A DNA stretch of 64,000 bases from Shewanella canadensis (GTDB lineage Bacteria > Pseudomonadota > Gammaproteobacteria > Enterobacterales > Shewanellaceae). Numbering within the stretch: position 1 is the stretch's first letter; each line of letters begins with the position of its first letter. A model generated the notes under the pieces. It ran no database searches and had not been told where the DNA came from. It worked only from the letters and a program-made list of their open reading frames with translations. This document shows, in pieces, positions 1-8,711 of this stretch. The DNA lies in the NCBI RefSeq assembly GCF_003966225.1, contig NZ_RXNU01000007.1:210589-274588 (forward strand), read 5' to 3'. Position numbers and translations under genes: made by a program.

Positions 1-199
1 GGCAGACTGTATCTATAAATGTACCGATTATTACGCGCCGGAGTTCGAGAAAACCATCATCTGGAACGATAGTGAGTTATCGATAGATTGGCCGAAATCC
101 AAAGTCAGCAGTTCTAAGGCCGACGTCATAGCACCACCCATACTGTCGGAGAAAGATAGAGCAGGCTTAGCGTTTAACAGCCAAGAGCACTGGCTATGA
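1..199 (+). CDS. rfbC: dTDP-4-dehydrorhamnose 3,5-epimerase, C-terminal end (partial)
   Basis: The frame enters at base 2 and runs to the TGA at 197-199, giving the last 65 residues. They begin [17 protein letters not shown] and contain IIWND, SIDWP and PILSEKD, which are the C-terminal signatures of RfbC/RmlC epimerases. The enzyme makes dTDP-4-keto-L-rhamnose from the product of RfbB, in the cytoplasm. Its stop codon overlaps the start of rfbB in an ATGA, so the two are translationally coupled. The catalytic His/Tyr part lies outside the window. The assignment is firm although most of the gene is missing. Confidence 0.85.
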   Translation, partial: ADCIYKCTDYYAPEFEKTIIWNDSELSIDWPKSKVSSSKADVIAPPILSEKDRAGLAFNSQEHWL

Positions 200-1275
200 G
201 TATCAGCAGAAATGAAACCATTCTGGTAACTGGCGGCGCCGGGTTCATCGGTTCAGCCCTGATAAGATTTCTGATTAACGAGACATCTCACAGGGTTATC
301 AATCTGGATAAATTAACCTATGCGGGTAATCTGGAGTCTCTCTCATCGATAGAGAGTAACGAGCGCTACCATTTCATCCTTGGGGACATCTGCGACCGCC
401 CCCTGGTCGATAATGTTATTAAACAATATCGACCGGATATCATCATGCACCTCGCCGCCGAGAGTCATGTCGATCGCTCTATCGATGGGCCGGATGAGTT
501 TATACAAACCAATATTCTTGGAACTTATACCCTGCTCGAAGCGAGTCGGACTTATCTCACTGAACTTGAAGGCAGTAAGCAACAAGACTTCAGGTTTCAC
601 CATATCTCAACCGATGAGGTCTATGGCGATCTGGGTGAGACCGGACTCTTCACCGAACAGAGCCCATATAATCCAAGCTCGCCTTACTCGGCAAGTAAGG
701 CCGCCTCGGACCATCTGGTCAGGGCCTGGTGTCGTACATTCCAACTGCCCGTGGTGATAACTAACTGTTCAAATAACTACGGTCCCTACCAATTTCCTGA
801 AAAGCTGATTCCTCTGATGATTCTTAACGCCTTGGAGGGGAAACCTCTACCGGTTTATGGCGATGGAAAACAGATCAGAGACTGGTTATATGTCGACGAT
901 CATGCCCGCGCCCTCTACAAGGTAGCGACTGATGGCAAGTCTGGCTCGACCTATAATATCGGCGGCTATAACGAAAAACAGAATATTGAAGTTATCACCA
1001 CCATCTGTGATCAGCTAAATTGTCTGATTGAAAACAAACCCTCAGGCGTCGAGGACTTCAATCAACTGATCACTTATGTCAAAGACAGGCCGGGGCATGA
1101 TCTTCGCTATGCCATCGATGCCACCAAGATCGATGAGGAGTTGGGCTGGAAGCCGGTGGAAACATTCGAGTCCGGCATAGTAAAAACCATCCTGTGGTAT
1201 TTGGACAATCTGGAGTGGTGTCACCATATCCGGGATGGCAGCTATCGAAATGTTTCGGCTGATGATAAGAATTGA
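196..1275 (+). CDS. rfbB: dTDP-glucose 4,6-dehydratase
   Basis: Extended short-chain dehydrogenase that converts dTDP-glucose to dTDP-4-keto-6-deoxyglucose, a step in dTDP-L-rhamnose synthesis for O-antigen or other surface glycans. Visible features are the NAD-binding GGAGFIG at residues 13-19, the TDE triad at 139-141 and the YxxxK pair Tyr164/Lys168 (YSASK). At 359 residues it has the usual length. The ATG sits in an ATGA overlap with rfbC. rfbD follows after 21 bases, so this is an rfb operon; rfbA is probably upstream, outside the window. Confidence 0.95.
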   Translation: MSISRNETILVTGGAGFIGSALIRFLINETSHRVINLDKLTYAGNLESLSSIESNERYHFILGDICDRPLVDNVIKQYRPDIIMHLAAESHVDRSIDGPDEFIQTNILGTYTLLEASRTYLTELEGSKQQDFRFHHISTDEVYGDLGETGLFTEQSPYNPSSPYSASKAASDHLVRAWCRTFQLPVVITNCSNNYGPYQFPEKLIPLMILNALEGKPLPVYGDGKQIRDWLYVDDHARALYKVATDGKSGSTYNIGGYNEKQNIEVITTICDQLNCLIENKPSGVEDFNQLITYVKDRPGHDLRYAIDATKIDEELGWKPVETFESGIVKTILWYLDNLEWCHHIRDGSYRNVSADDKN

Positions 1276-1296
1276 ACGAATGAAACACCATAAAAC

Positions 1297-2178
1297 ATGG
1301 CAAACTCAAAGTTGAAGGCACTCATCTTAGGAAAAAGCGGTCAGCTGGCCCAGGCGCTTATTGCCAATAAACCCACTCATATCGAATGCGTCGCACTCGG
1401 GCATAGAGATATTAACTTAGCCGTTATCGATGAGATAGAATCGGCTATCGCGACTCATAAAGCGGATCTCATCATCAATACGGCGGCCTATACCCAGGTT
1501 GATCTAGCCGAATCAGAGCCTTCATTAGCATTCGAAATCAATGAGCTTGCGGTAAAAAATATTGCGGTGGCGGCGCGAAACAGAGATATACGTCTGATCC
1601 ATCTCTCCACCGACTATGTCTTTGATGGAAAACAGAGTACTCCCTACACCATCTCAGATAGCCCGCACCCTATCAATGTCTATGGCACCTCTAAGCTTGC
1701 CGGTGAAAAGACACTGCGGCAATGTATGCCAGTCGGGTCGACCATAGTACGAACCTCATCGGTGTACTCGCAGTACGGCAATAACTTCGTTAAAACCATG
1801 CTTAGACTGATGCGTGAAAAACCTGAGATAAAGGTGATATCGGATCAGATCAGCAGCCCGACCTCAGCCAAAGAGCTGGCCCTGTTTATATGGGTACTCA
1901 CGGAGCAAGAGTCACTGTCTCCCCTCTATCACTGGTGCGATAGCGGCAAGACCTCCTGGTATCAATTTGCCGTCACGATTCAGCAGTTGGCTCTGAAATA
2001 TGGCAAGTTGGAGACAGAGATCCCAATTATTCCCATCTCATCCCGAGAGTATGGGGCCGCGGCGATACGCCCGACATTCAGCCAACTGGATATCAGTCAA
2101 TCTCAAGCCCTACTTCAGGCTAAACTCTGGCAAGAGAATCTCGAATCACTCATCAAGCTCGCTAAATTTACGCGATAG
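1297..2178 (+). CDS. rfbD: dTDP-4-dehydrorhamnose reductase
   Basis: Last enzyme of dTDP-L-rhamnose synthesis, an NADPH-dependent ketoreductase acting on the RfbC product. It shows the N-terminal nucleotide-binding GKSGQLA at residues 12-18, LSTDYVFDG around 103-111 and the catalytic YGTSK (Tyr129, Lys133). The length of 293 residues is typical. It lies 21 bases after rfbB on the same strand, which fits the rfb operon. The C-terminal third is more divergent than the NADPH half but keeps RPTFSQLD, the family motif near the end. Confidence 0.93.
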   Translation: MANSKLKALILGKSGQLAQALIANKPTHIECVALGHRDINLAVIDEIESAIATHKADLIINTAAYTQVDLAESEPSLAFEINELAVKNIAVAARNRDIRLIHLSTDYVFDGKQSTPYTISDSPHPINVYGTSKLAGEKTLRQCMPVGSTIVRTSSVYSQYGNNFVKTMLRLMREKPEIKVISDQISSPTSAKELALFIWVLTEQESLSPLYHWCDSGKTSWYQFAVTIQQLALKYGKLETEIPIIPISSREYGAAAIRPTFSQLDISQSQALLQAKLWQENLESLIKLAKFTR

Positions 2179-2248
2179 CCATAAGTTATTGTAGAATAGC
2201 GAACATCAGAACCGGCTTTCACTCTTATAAGCGACGATCCGAATCAAT

Positions 2249-2971
2249 ATGCAGATTAAACAAACCCCATCAGGCGCTATCGCATATTGCGATGCCGCGC
2301 TTGAAACCATCTCTACACAGTGGTTTACCTTCGATTACTGGCAGAGCAAAAGTGCTGTAACCGGTTCATCCAAAGGGCGATACACCACCTGGTTTGTTAA
2401 ACCCGATATGGCTGAGACAGACAAGAGTGAATGGGTGCTGCGCCACTACTACCGTGGTGGGCTGATGGAAAAAATCAGCAAGGACTCCTATTTTTACACC
2501 GGCCTGAAAAACACCAGAGCGGTGGCTGAGTTATCACTATTGGAATTGCTGTACAGCGAAGGATTTGAAGTCCCCCGCCCCATCGCAGCCAACGTAGAGA
2601 GAAACGGTCTCTATTATCGCGCCGATATCATCATCGAACGCGTAGAGGGCGCTCAAGATTTAGTGGCCCAACTGAGCAAGTCGCCAATGTCAGACCTACA
2701 ATGGCAGCAACTCGGCGCCTGTATCGCGAAATTCCACCAGCGAGGGGTCTATCATGCCGACCTCAACGCCAAGAATATCCTTATCACACCAGACAAGTTC
2801 TACCTTATCGACTTCGACAGAGGCGAAATTCGCACACCGGCCCCGAAGTGGCAAGGTGCCAACCTGGAGAGGTTGTTACGCTCCTTCAGAAAGGAGCTAG
2901 CTAAGCTCCCCACTTTGGCCTTTACCGAGTCCAACTGGCAAAGCTTGATGAAGGGTTATTCACAAGCTTAA
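2249..2971 (+). CDS. kdkA: 3-deoxy-D-manno-octulosonic acid kinase
   Basis: KdkA phosphorylates the Kdo sugar of Kdo-lipid IVA at O-4, giving the phosphorylated inner core found in Haemophilus, Vibrio and Shewanella. The protein kinase-like fold is visible from the catalytic loop YHADLNAKN (His169, Asp171, Asn176) and the metal-binding DFDRG at 188-192; KDSYFYTGLKNTRA before it is also typical of KdkA. The length of 240 residues is normal. It lies 70 bases downstream of rfbD and near the Kdo transferase gene waaA, consistent with a lipopolysaccharide core role. Confidence 0.9.
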   Translation: MQIKQTPSGAIAYCDAALETISTQWFTFDYWQSKSAVTGSSKGRYTTWFVKPDMAETDKSEWVLRHYYRGGLMEKISKDSYFYTGLKNTRAVAELSLLELLYSEGFEVPRPIAANVERNGLYYRADIIIERVEGAQDLVAQLSKSPMSDLQWQQLGACIAKFHQRGVYHADLNAKNILITPDKFYLIDFDRGEIRTPAPKWQGANLERLLRSFRKELAKLPTLAFTESNWQSLMKGYSQA

Positions 2972-3284
2972 GACTTGTCAGATAACAAGTTTGAAGTATC
3001 TCTGATTTGGGTTCATTTGGTACTTGGTCGCCCACTGAGTACCATAGCGTCATTGGTATTTATTGCTTGCAGCAGGCTTACGTGTAAACACTTCTGTGAC
3101 ACGCCGCAAGCACAATCCCTGTGGGCTCTGCGACATCATCCCTGATGTCGAAGGTCACAGCCGCGTTCACACCTGAGTGTTCACCTCTTCGATTTAGATT
3201 TTCTGTTGGCTAATCTTTTTGCGGGACCTAGTAAGAAGTGGGACTGCTTGCGTAATCGGATGGAAATGTTTGTTACGTTGCTTG
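2972..3284. repeat. Intergenic region with Shewanella-type hairpin repeat
   Basis: No gene is seen in these 313 bases. A stem-loop lies at 3018-3045 (GGTACT paired with AGTACC). A dispersed-repeat segment follows at about 3090-3190: a perfect hairpin at 3131-3150 (CGACATC/GATGTCG) whose loop reads AGGGAT on the minus strand, and a weaker one at 3111-3123 with the same GGGAT loop. The style resembles the elements at 3777-3815 and 63724-63771. Calling it a dispersed repeat rests on this resemblance and on recollection of Shewanella genomes. Confidence 0.5.
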
Positions 3285-3581
3285 CTACAATGAATATAAA
3301 AAACATCCAAGCATTATCAAAAAAGGGGTTGATACCAACAGGTTAAAGCCAACCTTATTTTTTCCCCAACTCTTTATCAAGGTAACCAAGAATGGAATCC
3401 ATATAAAGAAAGAATACATAAACATAATACCAACAACTATTAGACCTTCATGCCTTCTTGGGTTTTCTAAATCTAATGATGTAACAATTCCGGAAACACA
3501 GAAAAAAGTAGGAAATAGCAGAATAAGACTAAGCACTATTAACCAGATTTTTGAATTCAAACTACGGTCTGACATATTCAT
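3285..3581 (-). CDS. Small hypothetical membrane protein
   Basis: Unrecognised protein of 98 residues from the ATG at 3581; a TTG two codons upstream and an ATG two codons downstream are alternatives, and none has a clear ribosome binding site. It has three hydrophobic stretches: about residues 11-33, 45-64 and 76-96, separated by short polar loops such as DLENPRRHEG and KSWGKNK. It stands alone between kdkA and waaA and is flanked by repeat-like DNA on both sides. It is lower in GC than its neighbours, so recent acquisition is possible. No function can be assigned. Confidence 0.5.
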   Translation of the reverse strand: MNMSDRSLNSKIWLIVLSLILLFPTFFCVSGIVTSLDLENPRRHEGLIVVGIMFMYSFFIWIPFLVTLIKSWGKNKVGFNLLVSTPFLIMLGCFLYSL

Positions 3582-3639
3582 TTTCAACTTAAAAGCTTAT
3601 TAGCGTGAATTCCGATAAACAACTTACAGAATGCAACTT

Positions 3640-3860
3640 ATTCACAATTATTTTAGTAAGTTACCAGTGAGACCTATATGAATCAATGACCATTTTAGCT
3701 GGAGAAACCGAGAGTTTAGATAATCGAAGAGAGCACTTTCTTGAAATCTGCCAAGTGTAGATGCGGCTGAGGGTATCGAAAACAGGGATGTTTTCGTTAA
3801 GCGGCCACGGATGGCTTTACAGCGTCCCGAAGAAGTATCTGCACATAAGCTCACAGCAGG
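3640..3860. repeat. Dispersed intergenic hairpin repeat
   Basis: The segment contains a perfect 7-bp hairpin at 3777-3796 (CGAAAAC, loop AGGGAT, GTTTTCG) and a second at 3804-3815 (GCC, loop ACGGAT, GGC). It resembles an intergenic element I recall as common in Shewanella, which often yields spurious short proteins. A 68-codon frame on the minus strand spans 3648-3854, but it has no ribosome binding site and simply translates the repeat, so I do not call it a gene. Confidence 0.5.
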
Positions 3861-3938
3861 TGATAAACAACAATGAAGGTACGACCTTCAAGCGCACCAC
3901 TCAACACCCAAACCCAACATAGAAAATGTAATCAGCCT

Positions 3939-5207
3939 TTATTCGAAGGCGATCAACCGATTTGCAAGAGAGAACTGCTTCTGCAACGCCCCCTTGTTAG
4001 CCTCCACAACTCGTAACCCAGCCTTGCTGGCCACCTGATATGCCGACTTGTCTTCAAAGTTACGCACCAGAGCTGTGGCTAACTCTTCGGCCGAAGAGAT
4101 CACCTGCAAGGCACCAGCCTCGTTAAGCAGACCCGTGATCTCGGCGAAATCCCAATGATGTGGTCCGACAAAGACTGGTAATCCCAGCGCCGCAGGCTCA
4201 AGTGGGTTATGGCCACCATTCTCAATTAATGTACCACCGACAAATGCCTGATCGGCCGCCCCATAGAAGGTCAATAACTCCCCCATGGTATCGCCAAGCA
4301 ACACCTGAGTTGCACCATCGACACCCTCTTTCAAGCTGCGCCTGGCGAGGGTAAATCCAGCGTCCGATATCTTGGACGCTGCCGCATCAAATTTCTCGGG
4401 ATGACGCGGCACCATGATAAGCAGCGCATCCGGAGCTATCGTCAACAGGTGTCTGTGGGCGGCCAGGATGGCATCGAATTCACCGGGATGAACGCTGCCG
4501 GCAATCCATACCGGGCAGGTTACAGAGCGCCATTGTTGGCGCAATGCCTTGGCCTGCTCACGCTTGTCATCGGCAATGGTAAGATCGAACTTTAAGCTGC
4601 CACACACCTCAACCCTGTCGGCGCTCACACCTAATGCGATAAAACGATCTGCGGCTTGTTGTGACTGAGCCGCAATCGAATCAAGACTCTGCAACATAGG
4701 TTGAGAAAGGGTTATCTGCTTTTGATACTGGCTGGCCGATTTCTCAGATAAACGCGCATTGGCGAGCATCAACTTGATTCCACAGCGAGAGGCCTGATGG
4801 ATCAAATTTGGCCACAGCTCGGTCTCCATAATAATGCAGTACTGCGGATTCACCTGTTTCAGGAATCGACGAACACTGAAAGGCAGATCGAAAGGCAGAT
4901 AACAGTGCTGAACGCTGTCACCAAAGGCTTTTATCACCTCGGCAGAGCCGGTTGGACTCGTCGTGGTCACGGTAATTGTAAGCCGAGGGTGCGCTTGCTG
5001 AATAGCTCTGATCAGGGGGATGGCCGCAAGGGTCTCCCCCATAGAGACTGAATGAATAAGCAGGTCGCTTCCCTTGAGGGATGTAAGGCCAAACCTCTCC
5101 CCCCACCTACCACGGTAATCGGGACTCTTGATGGCACGCACGGCTAAATATATAACCAACAGAGGAAAGAGTAGATAGAGTAATATTGAATAAATAAAAC
5201 GGTTCAT
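3939..5207 (-). CDS. waaA: 3-deoxy-D-manno-octulosonic acid (Kdo) transferase
   Basis: Inner-membrane-anchored GT-B glycosyltransferase that adds Kdo from CMP-Kdo to lipid IVA. The 422-residue protein has the family layout: an N-terminal membrane anchor (residues 1-25), RGRWGERFG near 30-40, HSVSMGE with the catalytic base region near 52-60, TETELWPN in the middle, and the C-terminal CMP-binding part with FVGGTLIENGGHNPLEPA. Also known as kdtA. It is convergent with the kdkA side and divergent from the TetR gene. Identification is firm; whether it adds one or two Kdo residues cannot be read here, though kdkA nearby suggests a single phosphorylated Kdo. Confidence 0.95.
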   Translation of the reverse strand: MNRFIYSILLYLLFPLLVIYLAVRAIKSPDYRGRWGERFGLTSLKGSDLLIHSVSMGETLAAIPLIRAIQQAHPRLTITVTTTSPTGSAEVIKAFGDSVQHCYLPFDLPFSVRRFLKQVNPQYCIIMETELWPNLIHQASRCGIKLMLANARLSEKSASQYQKQITLSQPMLQSLDSIAAQSQQAADRFIALGVSADRVEVCGSLKFDLTIADDKREQAKALRQQWRSVTCPVWIAGSVHPGEFDAILAAHRHLLTIAPDALLIMVPRHPEKFDAAASKISDAGFTLARRSLKEGVDGATQVLLGDTMGELLTFYGAADQAFVGGTLIENGGHNPLEPAALGLPVFVGPHHWDFAEITGLLNEAGALQVISSAEELATALVRNFEDKSAYQVASKAGLRVVEANKGALQKQFSLANRLIAFE

Positions 5208-5364
5208 TCGCCCATACGCTTAATTAAATAGCATCATATAAGTCAGTAATTTTAACACACTAAACCCGCCTATAAGGCCCAGATTAAAGATAATTTACCT
5301 GACATTTTTGTTAAGTTGAGTTAGCTTATTCAATCAGTCTATATTTACTGTGTTCAGGATCAAT

Positions 5365-6042
5365 ATGAAAACCCGCGATAAAATCATCCACGCCAGTTTG
5401 AAGTTATTTAACGAGCGCGGTGAAAGAAATATCACAACTAATCATATTGCCGCCTACCTCAATATTAGCCCCGGAAACCTCTATTACCATTTTCGTAATA
5501 AAGAAGACATTATCAGCTCCATATTCCTCCTGTATGAGGCTCATTTAGACTCAGGTTTTCAACCTTATATGGGGCAAGAGGTCAATCTGGAGTTGCTCGT
5601 TGGTTATTTCGATACTATGTTCGAAACCCTCTGGGAGTTTCGCTTCATGTACGATAACCTGACCGATATCCTGACTCGGGATGAGGCCGTTCTGAAACGA
5701 TATCAGCACACCCAGCAACAAGCCTTAACTCGCTCCAGCCACATCTTATCTAAACTGAGACAAGATGGTGTGCTCGCCATAGAGCAGGAGCAGATAACGC
5801 CACTTGCAGATACGATGCGAATGATCGCCTGTTTCTGGATTGGCTATAAACAGACACACTCAATTAATGCCACCATAACCAAGGCTTCTCTGTATGAAGG
5901 CTTACTCAGAGTGCTCATGATCTTTAAGGCTCATGCAACTCCTGAATCACAAGGCACCTTCACCAGGCTCGAGCAGCATTATCAAGCCATGGCTAACACC
6001 TGCTTTATGCCCAGCTTAGACGTACACTCGTTGGCGTCATAA
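5365..6042 (+). CDS. TetR-family transcriptional regulator (first of a tandem pair)
   Basis: DNA-binding regulator with an N-terminal TetR helix-turn-helix: MKTRDKIIHASLKLFNERG, then ITTNHIAAYLNISPGNLYYHFRNKEDI in two blocks within residues 1-48. The C-terminal ligand-binding half is a variant in which WEFRFMYDNL and a late FWIGYKQTHS stand out. I chose the ATG at 5365 because AGGA at 5356-5359 sits five bases upstream, exactly as in its paralogue; a GTG at 5350 is possible. It is a close relative of the next gene, so a tandem duplication. Target and ligand are unknown. Confidence 0.88.
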   Translation: MKTRDKIIHASLKLFNERGERNITTNHIAAYLNISPGNLYYHFRNKEDIISSIFLLYEAHLDSGFQPYMGQEVNLELLVGYFDTMFETLWEFRFMYDNLTDILTRDEAVLKRYQHTQQQALTRSSHILSKLRQDGVLAIEQEQITPLADTMRMIACFWIGYKQTHSINATITKASLYEGLLRVLMIFKAHATPESQGTFTRLEQHYQAMANTCFMPSLDVHSLAS

Positions 6043-6292
6043 GCCTTCGTTGCCCTCCGCTTGACTCACCATTAGTCCCGGTTCGTTAAATATTGACCTA
6101 TTTGACGGCCGTCTCAGCGGTTCCATCTCAGCACCATTCTACTGAATAGACGTTAACGACTTAACTATCCTACTCTTATCTAACTAAGTGGTCTGATTTG
6201 CCAAAATACTTAATGAGATGAGTATCACTTCGCAGCATTCACAATCATTTTATAATTGAGCTTTGCCTGATTAATTCTGTCAGTGCTAGTAT
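6043..6292. other. Intergenic region between the two TetR genes
   Basis: No coding frame is supported here. The only visible structure is a short perfect palindrome GACGGCCGTC near 6101-6110, which could be part of an operator or a hairpin. The promoter of the second TetR gene could lie here or in the adjoining repeat. Confidence 0.3.
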
Positions 6293-6390
6293 GTATACCC
6301 AAGCTACTTCAAAATGCTCGTTTCAGAGCTTCCGTAGGATAGCTGGACAAGGCTGTGATTGAAGAGAATGGTAATTGGCCAGACAAACCG
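6293..6390 (+). repeat. Truncated dispersed repeat (TATACCCAAGCTAC type)
   Basis: The stretch starts TATACCCAAGCTACTTC and continues AAAATGC, matching the left arm of the palindromic element at 19481-19537 (TATACCAAGCCACCTC, AAAATGC). Its tail, TGGACAAGGCTGTGATTGAA, resembles a longer dispersed element I recall in Shewanella and Vibrio. It extends toward the second TetR gene, so the in-frame sequence upstream of the chosen TetR start is repeat-derived. Confidence 0.5.
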
Positions 6391-6441
6391 TCGATTAAAG
6401 ATGGGCTTTATTCATCAATAATGAATCCAATTAGGACGCAA

Positions 6442-7098
6442 ATGAAAACCCGCGATAAAATTATCTATACCAGCTTGGAGCTGTTTAACGAACACGGTGA
6501 AAGGAATATCACTACCAATCATATCGCAGCGCACCTGGGCATTAGCCCGGGTAACCTCTATTACCACTTCCGTAATAAAGAGGACATTATTCGTTCCATT
6601 TTTGCCCTGTACCATGATCACCTCGAGTCAGGCTTTCAGCCCTACGAGGGAGAACCTATTAGCATTGAGCTTCTCATAAGTTACTTTGATGCTATGTTCT
6701 ATGCGATGTGGGAGTTTCGTTTCATGTACGCGAATTTGTCCGATATTCTAAGTCGTGATGATGAACTAAAAAAACTCTACCTGGCCGCCCAGAAGCAGGT
6801 ACTCACCCGTAGCAGTCAGATCTTGATTAAATTAAATCAAGATGGCGTCCTCTCGATAGAACAGGACGAGATAATCCCGCTTACCGAGACACTTAAAATG
6901 ATTGTCAGCTTCTGGATTGGCTATAAGCAGATCCACTCTATCGATACCCGTATCACCAAGACTTCACTGTATGAAGGGCTACTCAGGGTGTTGATGCTAG
7001 CGAAAGCCTATTCGACTGCGGATTCTCGGGCAACGTTTGTTCGACTCGAACAGCATTATCGGAAACTGGCCACAGCGCCAACCGCACAGAGCGTCTGA
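6442..7098 (+). CDS. TetR-family transcriptional regulator (second of a tandem pair)
   Basis: Paralogue of the preceding gene. The first 48 residues are nearly identical (MKTRDKIIYTSLELFNEHG, the helix-turn-helix ITTNHIAAHLGISPGNL and YYHFRNKEDI), while the C-terminal half diverges more but keeps WEFRFMYANLSDILSRD and FWIGYKQIHS. I chose the ATG at 6442 since AGGA at 6433-6436 is spaced as in the first copy; the frame is open further back to 6355, but that extension comes from a repeat. The DNA-recognition helix is conserved between copies, so both may bind the same operator and cross-regulate. Ligand and targets are unknown. Confidence 0.88.
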   Translation: MKTRDKIIYTSLELFNEHGERNITTNHIAAHLGISPGNLYYHFRNKEDIIRSIFALYHDHLESGFQPYEGEPISIELLISYFDAMFYAMWEFRFMYANLSDILSRDDELKKLYLAAQKQVLTRSSQILIKLNQDGVLSIEQDEIIPLTETLKMIVSFWIGYKQIHSIDTRITKTSLYEGLLRVLMLAKAYSTADSRATFVRLEQHYRKLATAPTAQSV

Positions 7099-7387
7099 CG
7101 TTAATCGCCAGTGTCATCACCGGCGCTCTATTTTTGATTAGACAAATTCCAGCTCATTAAGATTAATTCCTTTCTATAAGCCTCTCTAAAAAGACAGATA
7201 TGAATGACACTCACCAGTCCTTTTTATGTCGCGTTAACGATTAGTTTTATTAATGTGAACACTCTGCATCCCCTAAACTAATTAATCTTGCTGCCACCGA
7301 TGAAAAAAAGGCTGTAGGGCTAACGATTTTAAGGTTAAAATGCCGCCACTCCCATACTCAAAATAATGCTAACGAAGGAGAATTAAG

Positions 7388-8581
7388 GTGACAACGACCT
7401 CATTCTACAACCAGATCAATCAACAGCTCGCAGACGTTAAAGCCGAAGGCTTATACAAGAGTGAGCGCGTAATCGTCTCTCCTCAGCAAACCGAGATTCG
7501 GGTCAATGGAACCGAAGTGATGAACTTCTGTGCCAATAACTACCTTGGCCTTGCCAACCACCCTGAGCTAATAAAAGCGGCTCAAGCCGGATTGAATGAC
7601 CATGGTTTTGGTATGGCTTCGGTTCGTTTTATTTGTGGCACCCAAGATATTCATAAGCAACTCGAGTCTAGCCTGAGTGAATTTTTAGGCATGGAAGACA
7701 CGATTCTTTACTCTTCATGCTTCGATGCGAATGCGGGTCTGTTTGAAACACTACTGAGCGGTGAAGACGCCATCATCTCAGATGCCCTTAATCATGCTTC
7801 AATTATTGACGGAGTTCGCCTCTGTAAGGCTAAGCGCTTCCGTTACGCCAACAACGATATGGCCGATCTCGAAACTCAACTTAAGGCCGCAAAAGAAGCC
7901 GGTGCCCGTAACATCATGATTGCTACCGATGGGGTATTCTCGATGGATGGCGTTATTGCCAACCTGAAGGGTGTCTGTGATCTCGCCGATAAATACGGTG
8001 CACTCGTTATGGTCGATGACTCTCATGCGGTAGGCTTCATTGGAGCCAATGGCCGTGGCACACATGAATATTGCGAAGTGATGGATCGCGTCGATATTAT
8101 TACCGGTACCTTAGGTAAGGCTTTAGGTGGTGCATCGGGTGGATTTACATCGGCTAAAAAAGAGGTGGTCGATTGGTTACGTCAGCGCTCTCGTCCATAC
8201 CTATTCTCTAACTCTTTAGCTCCTTCTATTGTCACGGCATCGATTCATGTACTCGAAATGCTTAAGTCTGGACAGGCACTACGTGAAGCCGTTTGGGAAA
8301 ATAGCCGTTACTTTCGTGAAAAAATGACCGAAGCAGGCTTTACTTTAGGTGGTGCAGATCATGCCATTATTCCGGTAATGATTGGCGATGCTAAGCTAGC
8401 TGGTGACTTCGCAAACCGACTACTCGAAGAGAACATCTATGTCGTCGGCTTCTCATTCCCGGTTGTACCTAAGGGACAAGCGCGTATCCGCACTCAGATG
8501 TCTGCGGCTCACACAAAAGCACAGATAGACAGAGCTATCGAGGCGTTTACTCGTATAGCCAAAGAGATGGGTATCATTTAA
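7388..8581 (+). CDS. kbl: Glycine C-acetyltransferase (2-amino-3-ketobutyrate CoA ligase)
   Basis: PLP enzyme of the alpha-oxoamine synthase family; it cleaves 2-amino-3-ketobutyrate with CoA to glycine and acetyl-CoA, the second step of threonine breakdown. Conserved features are FCANNYLG near residue 48, the aspartate of [10 protein letters not shown] and the PLP-lysine motif [14 protein letters not shown]. At 397 residues it has the family length. It starts at GTG 7388, supported by AAGGAG at 7375-7380. Its partner tdh follows on the same strand, but 130 bases away, with a degenerate copy of the tdh start in the gap. Confidence 0.96.
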   Translation: MTTTSFYNQINQQLADVKAEGLYKSERVIVSPQQTEIRVNGTEVMNFCANNYLGLANHPELIKAAQAGLNDHGFGMASVRFICGTQDIHKQLESSLSEFLGMEDTILYSSCFDANAGLFETLLSGEDAIISDALNHASIIDGVRLCKAKRFRYANNDMADLETQLKAAKEAGARNIMIATDGVFSMDGVIANLKGVCDLADKYGALVMVDDSHAVGFIGANGRGTHEYCEVMDRVDIITGTLGKALGGASGGFTSAKKEVVDWLRQRSRPYLFSNSLAPSIVTASIHVLEMLKSGQALREAVWENSRYFREKMTEAGFTLGGADHAIIPVMIGDAKLAGDFANRLLEENIYVVGFSFPVVPKGQARIRTQMSAAHTKAQIDRAIEAFTRIAKEMGII

Positions 8582-8594
8582 ATAGAATATCGAG

Positions 8595-8693
8595 ATGAAA
8601 GCATTGAGTAAGCTTATATCTGAAAAAGGTATTTGGATGTTCGGTGCTTCTAATCCAACTAAGGTTATCAAATGGGATGTTCGATGCCCTTAA
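8595..8693 (+). pseudogene. 32-codon ORF resembling the tdh N-terminus
   Basis: Between kbl and tdh an ATG-started frame encodes MKALSKLISEKGIWMFGAS and 13 further residues before TAA. Its first residues match those of Tdh ([19 protein letters not shown]), so it looks like a decayed partial duplication of the tdh start. The pre-tdh sequence CTAAGGTTACAAAATG (8699-8714) is also mirrored by CTAAGGTTATCAAATG at 8659-8674. Translated or not, it lies 18 bases upstream of tdh and could act as a leader peptide; that is speculation. Confidence 0.6.
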
Positions 8694-8711
8694 ACAAGCT
8701 AAGGTTACAAA

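Noticed and set aside
3648..3854. 68-codon minus-strand frame
   Set aside because: It translates a hairpin repeat, lacks a ribosome binding site and has no protein-like features.
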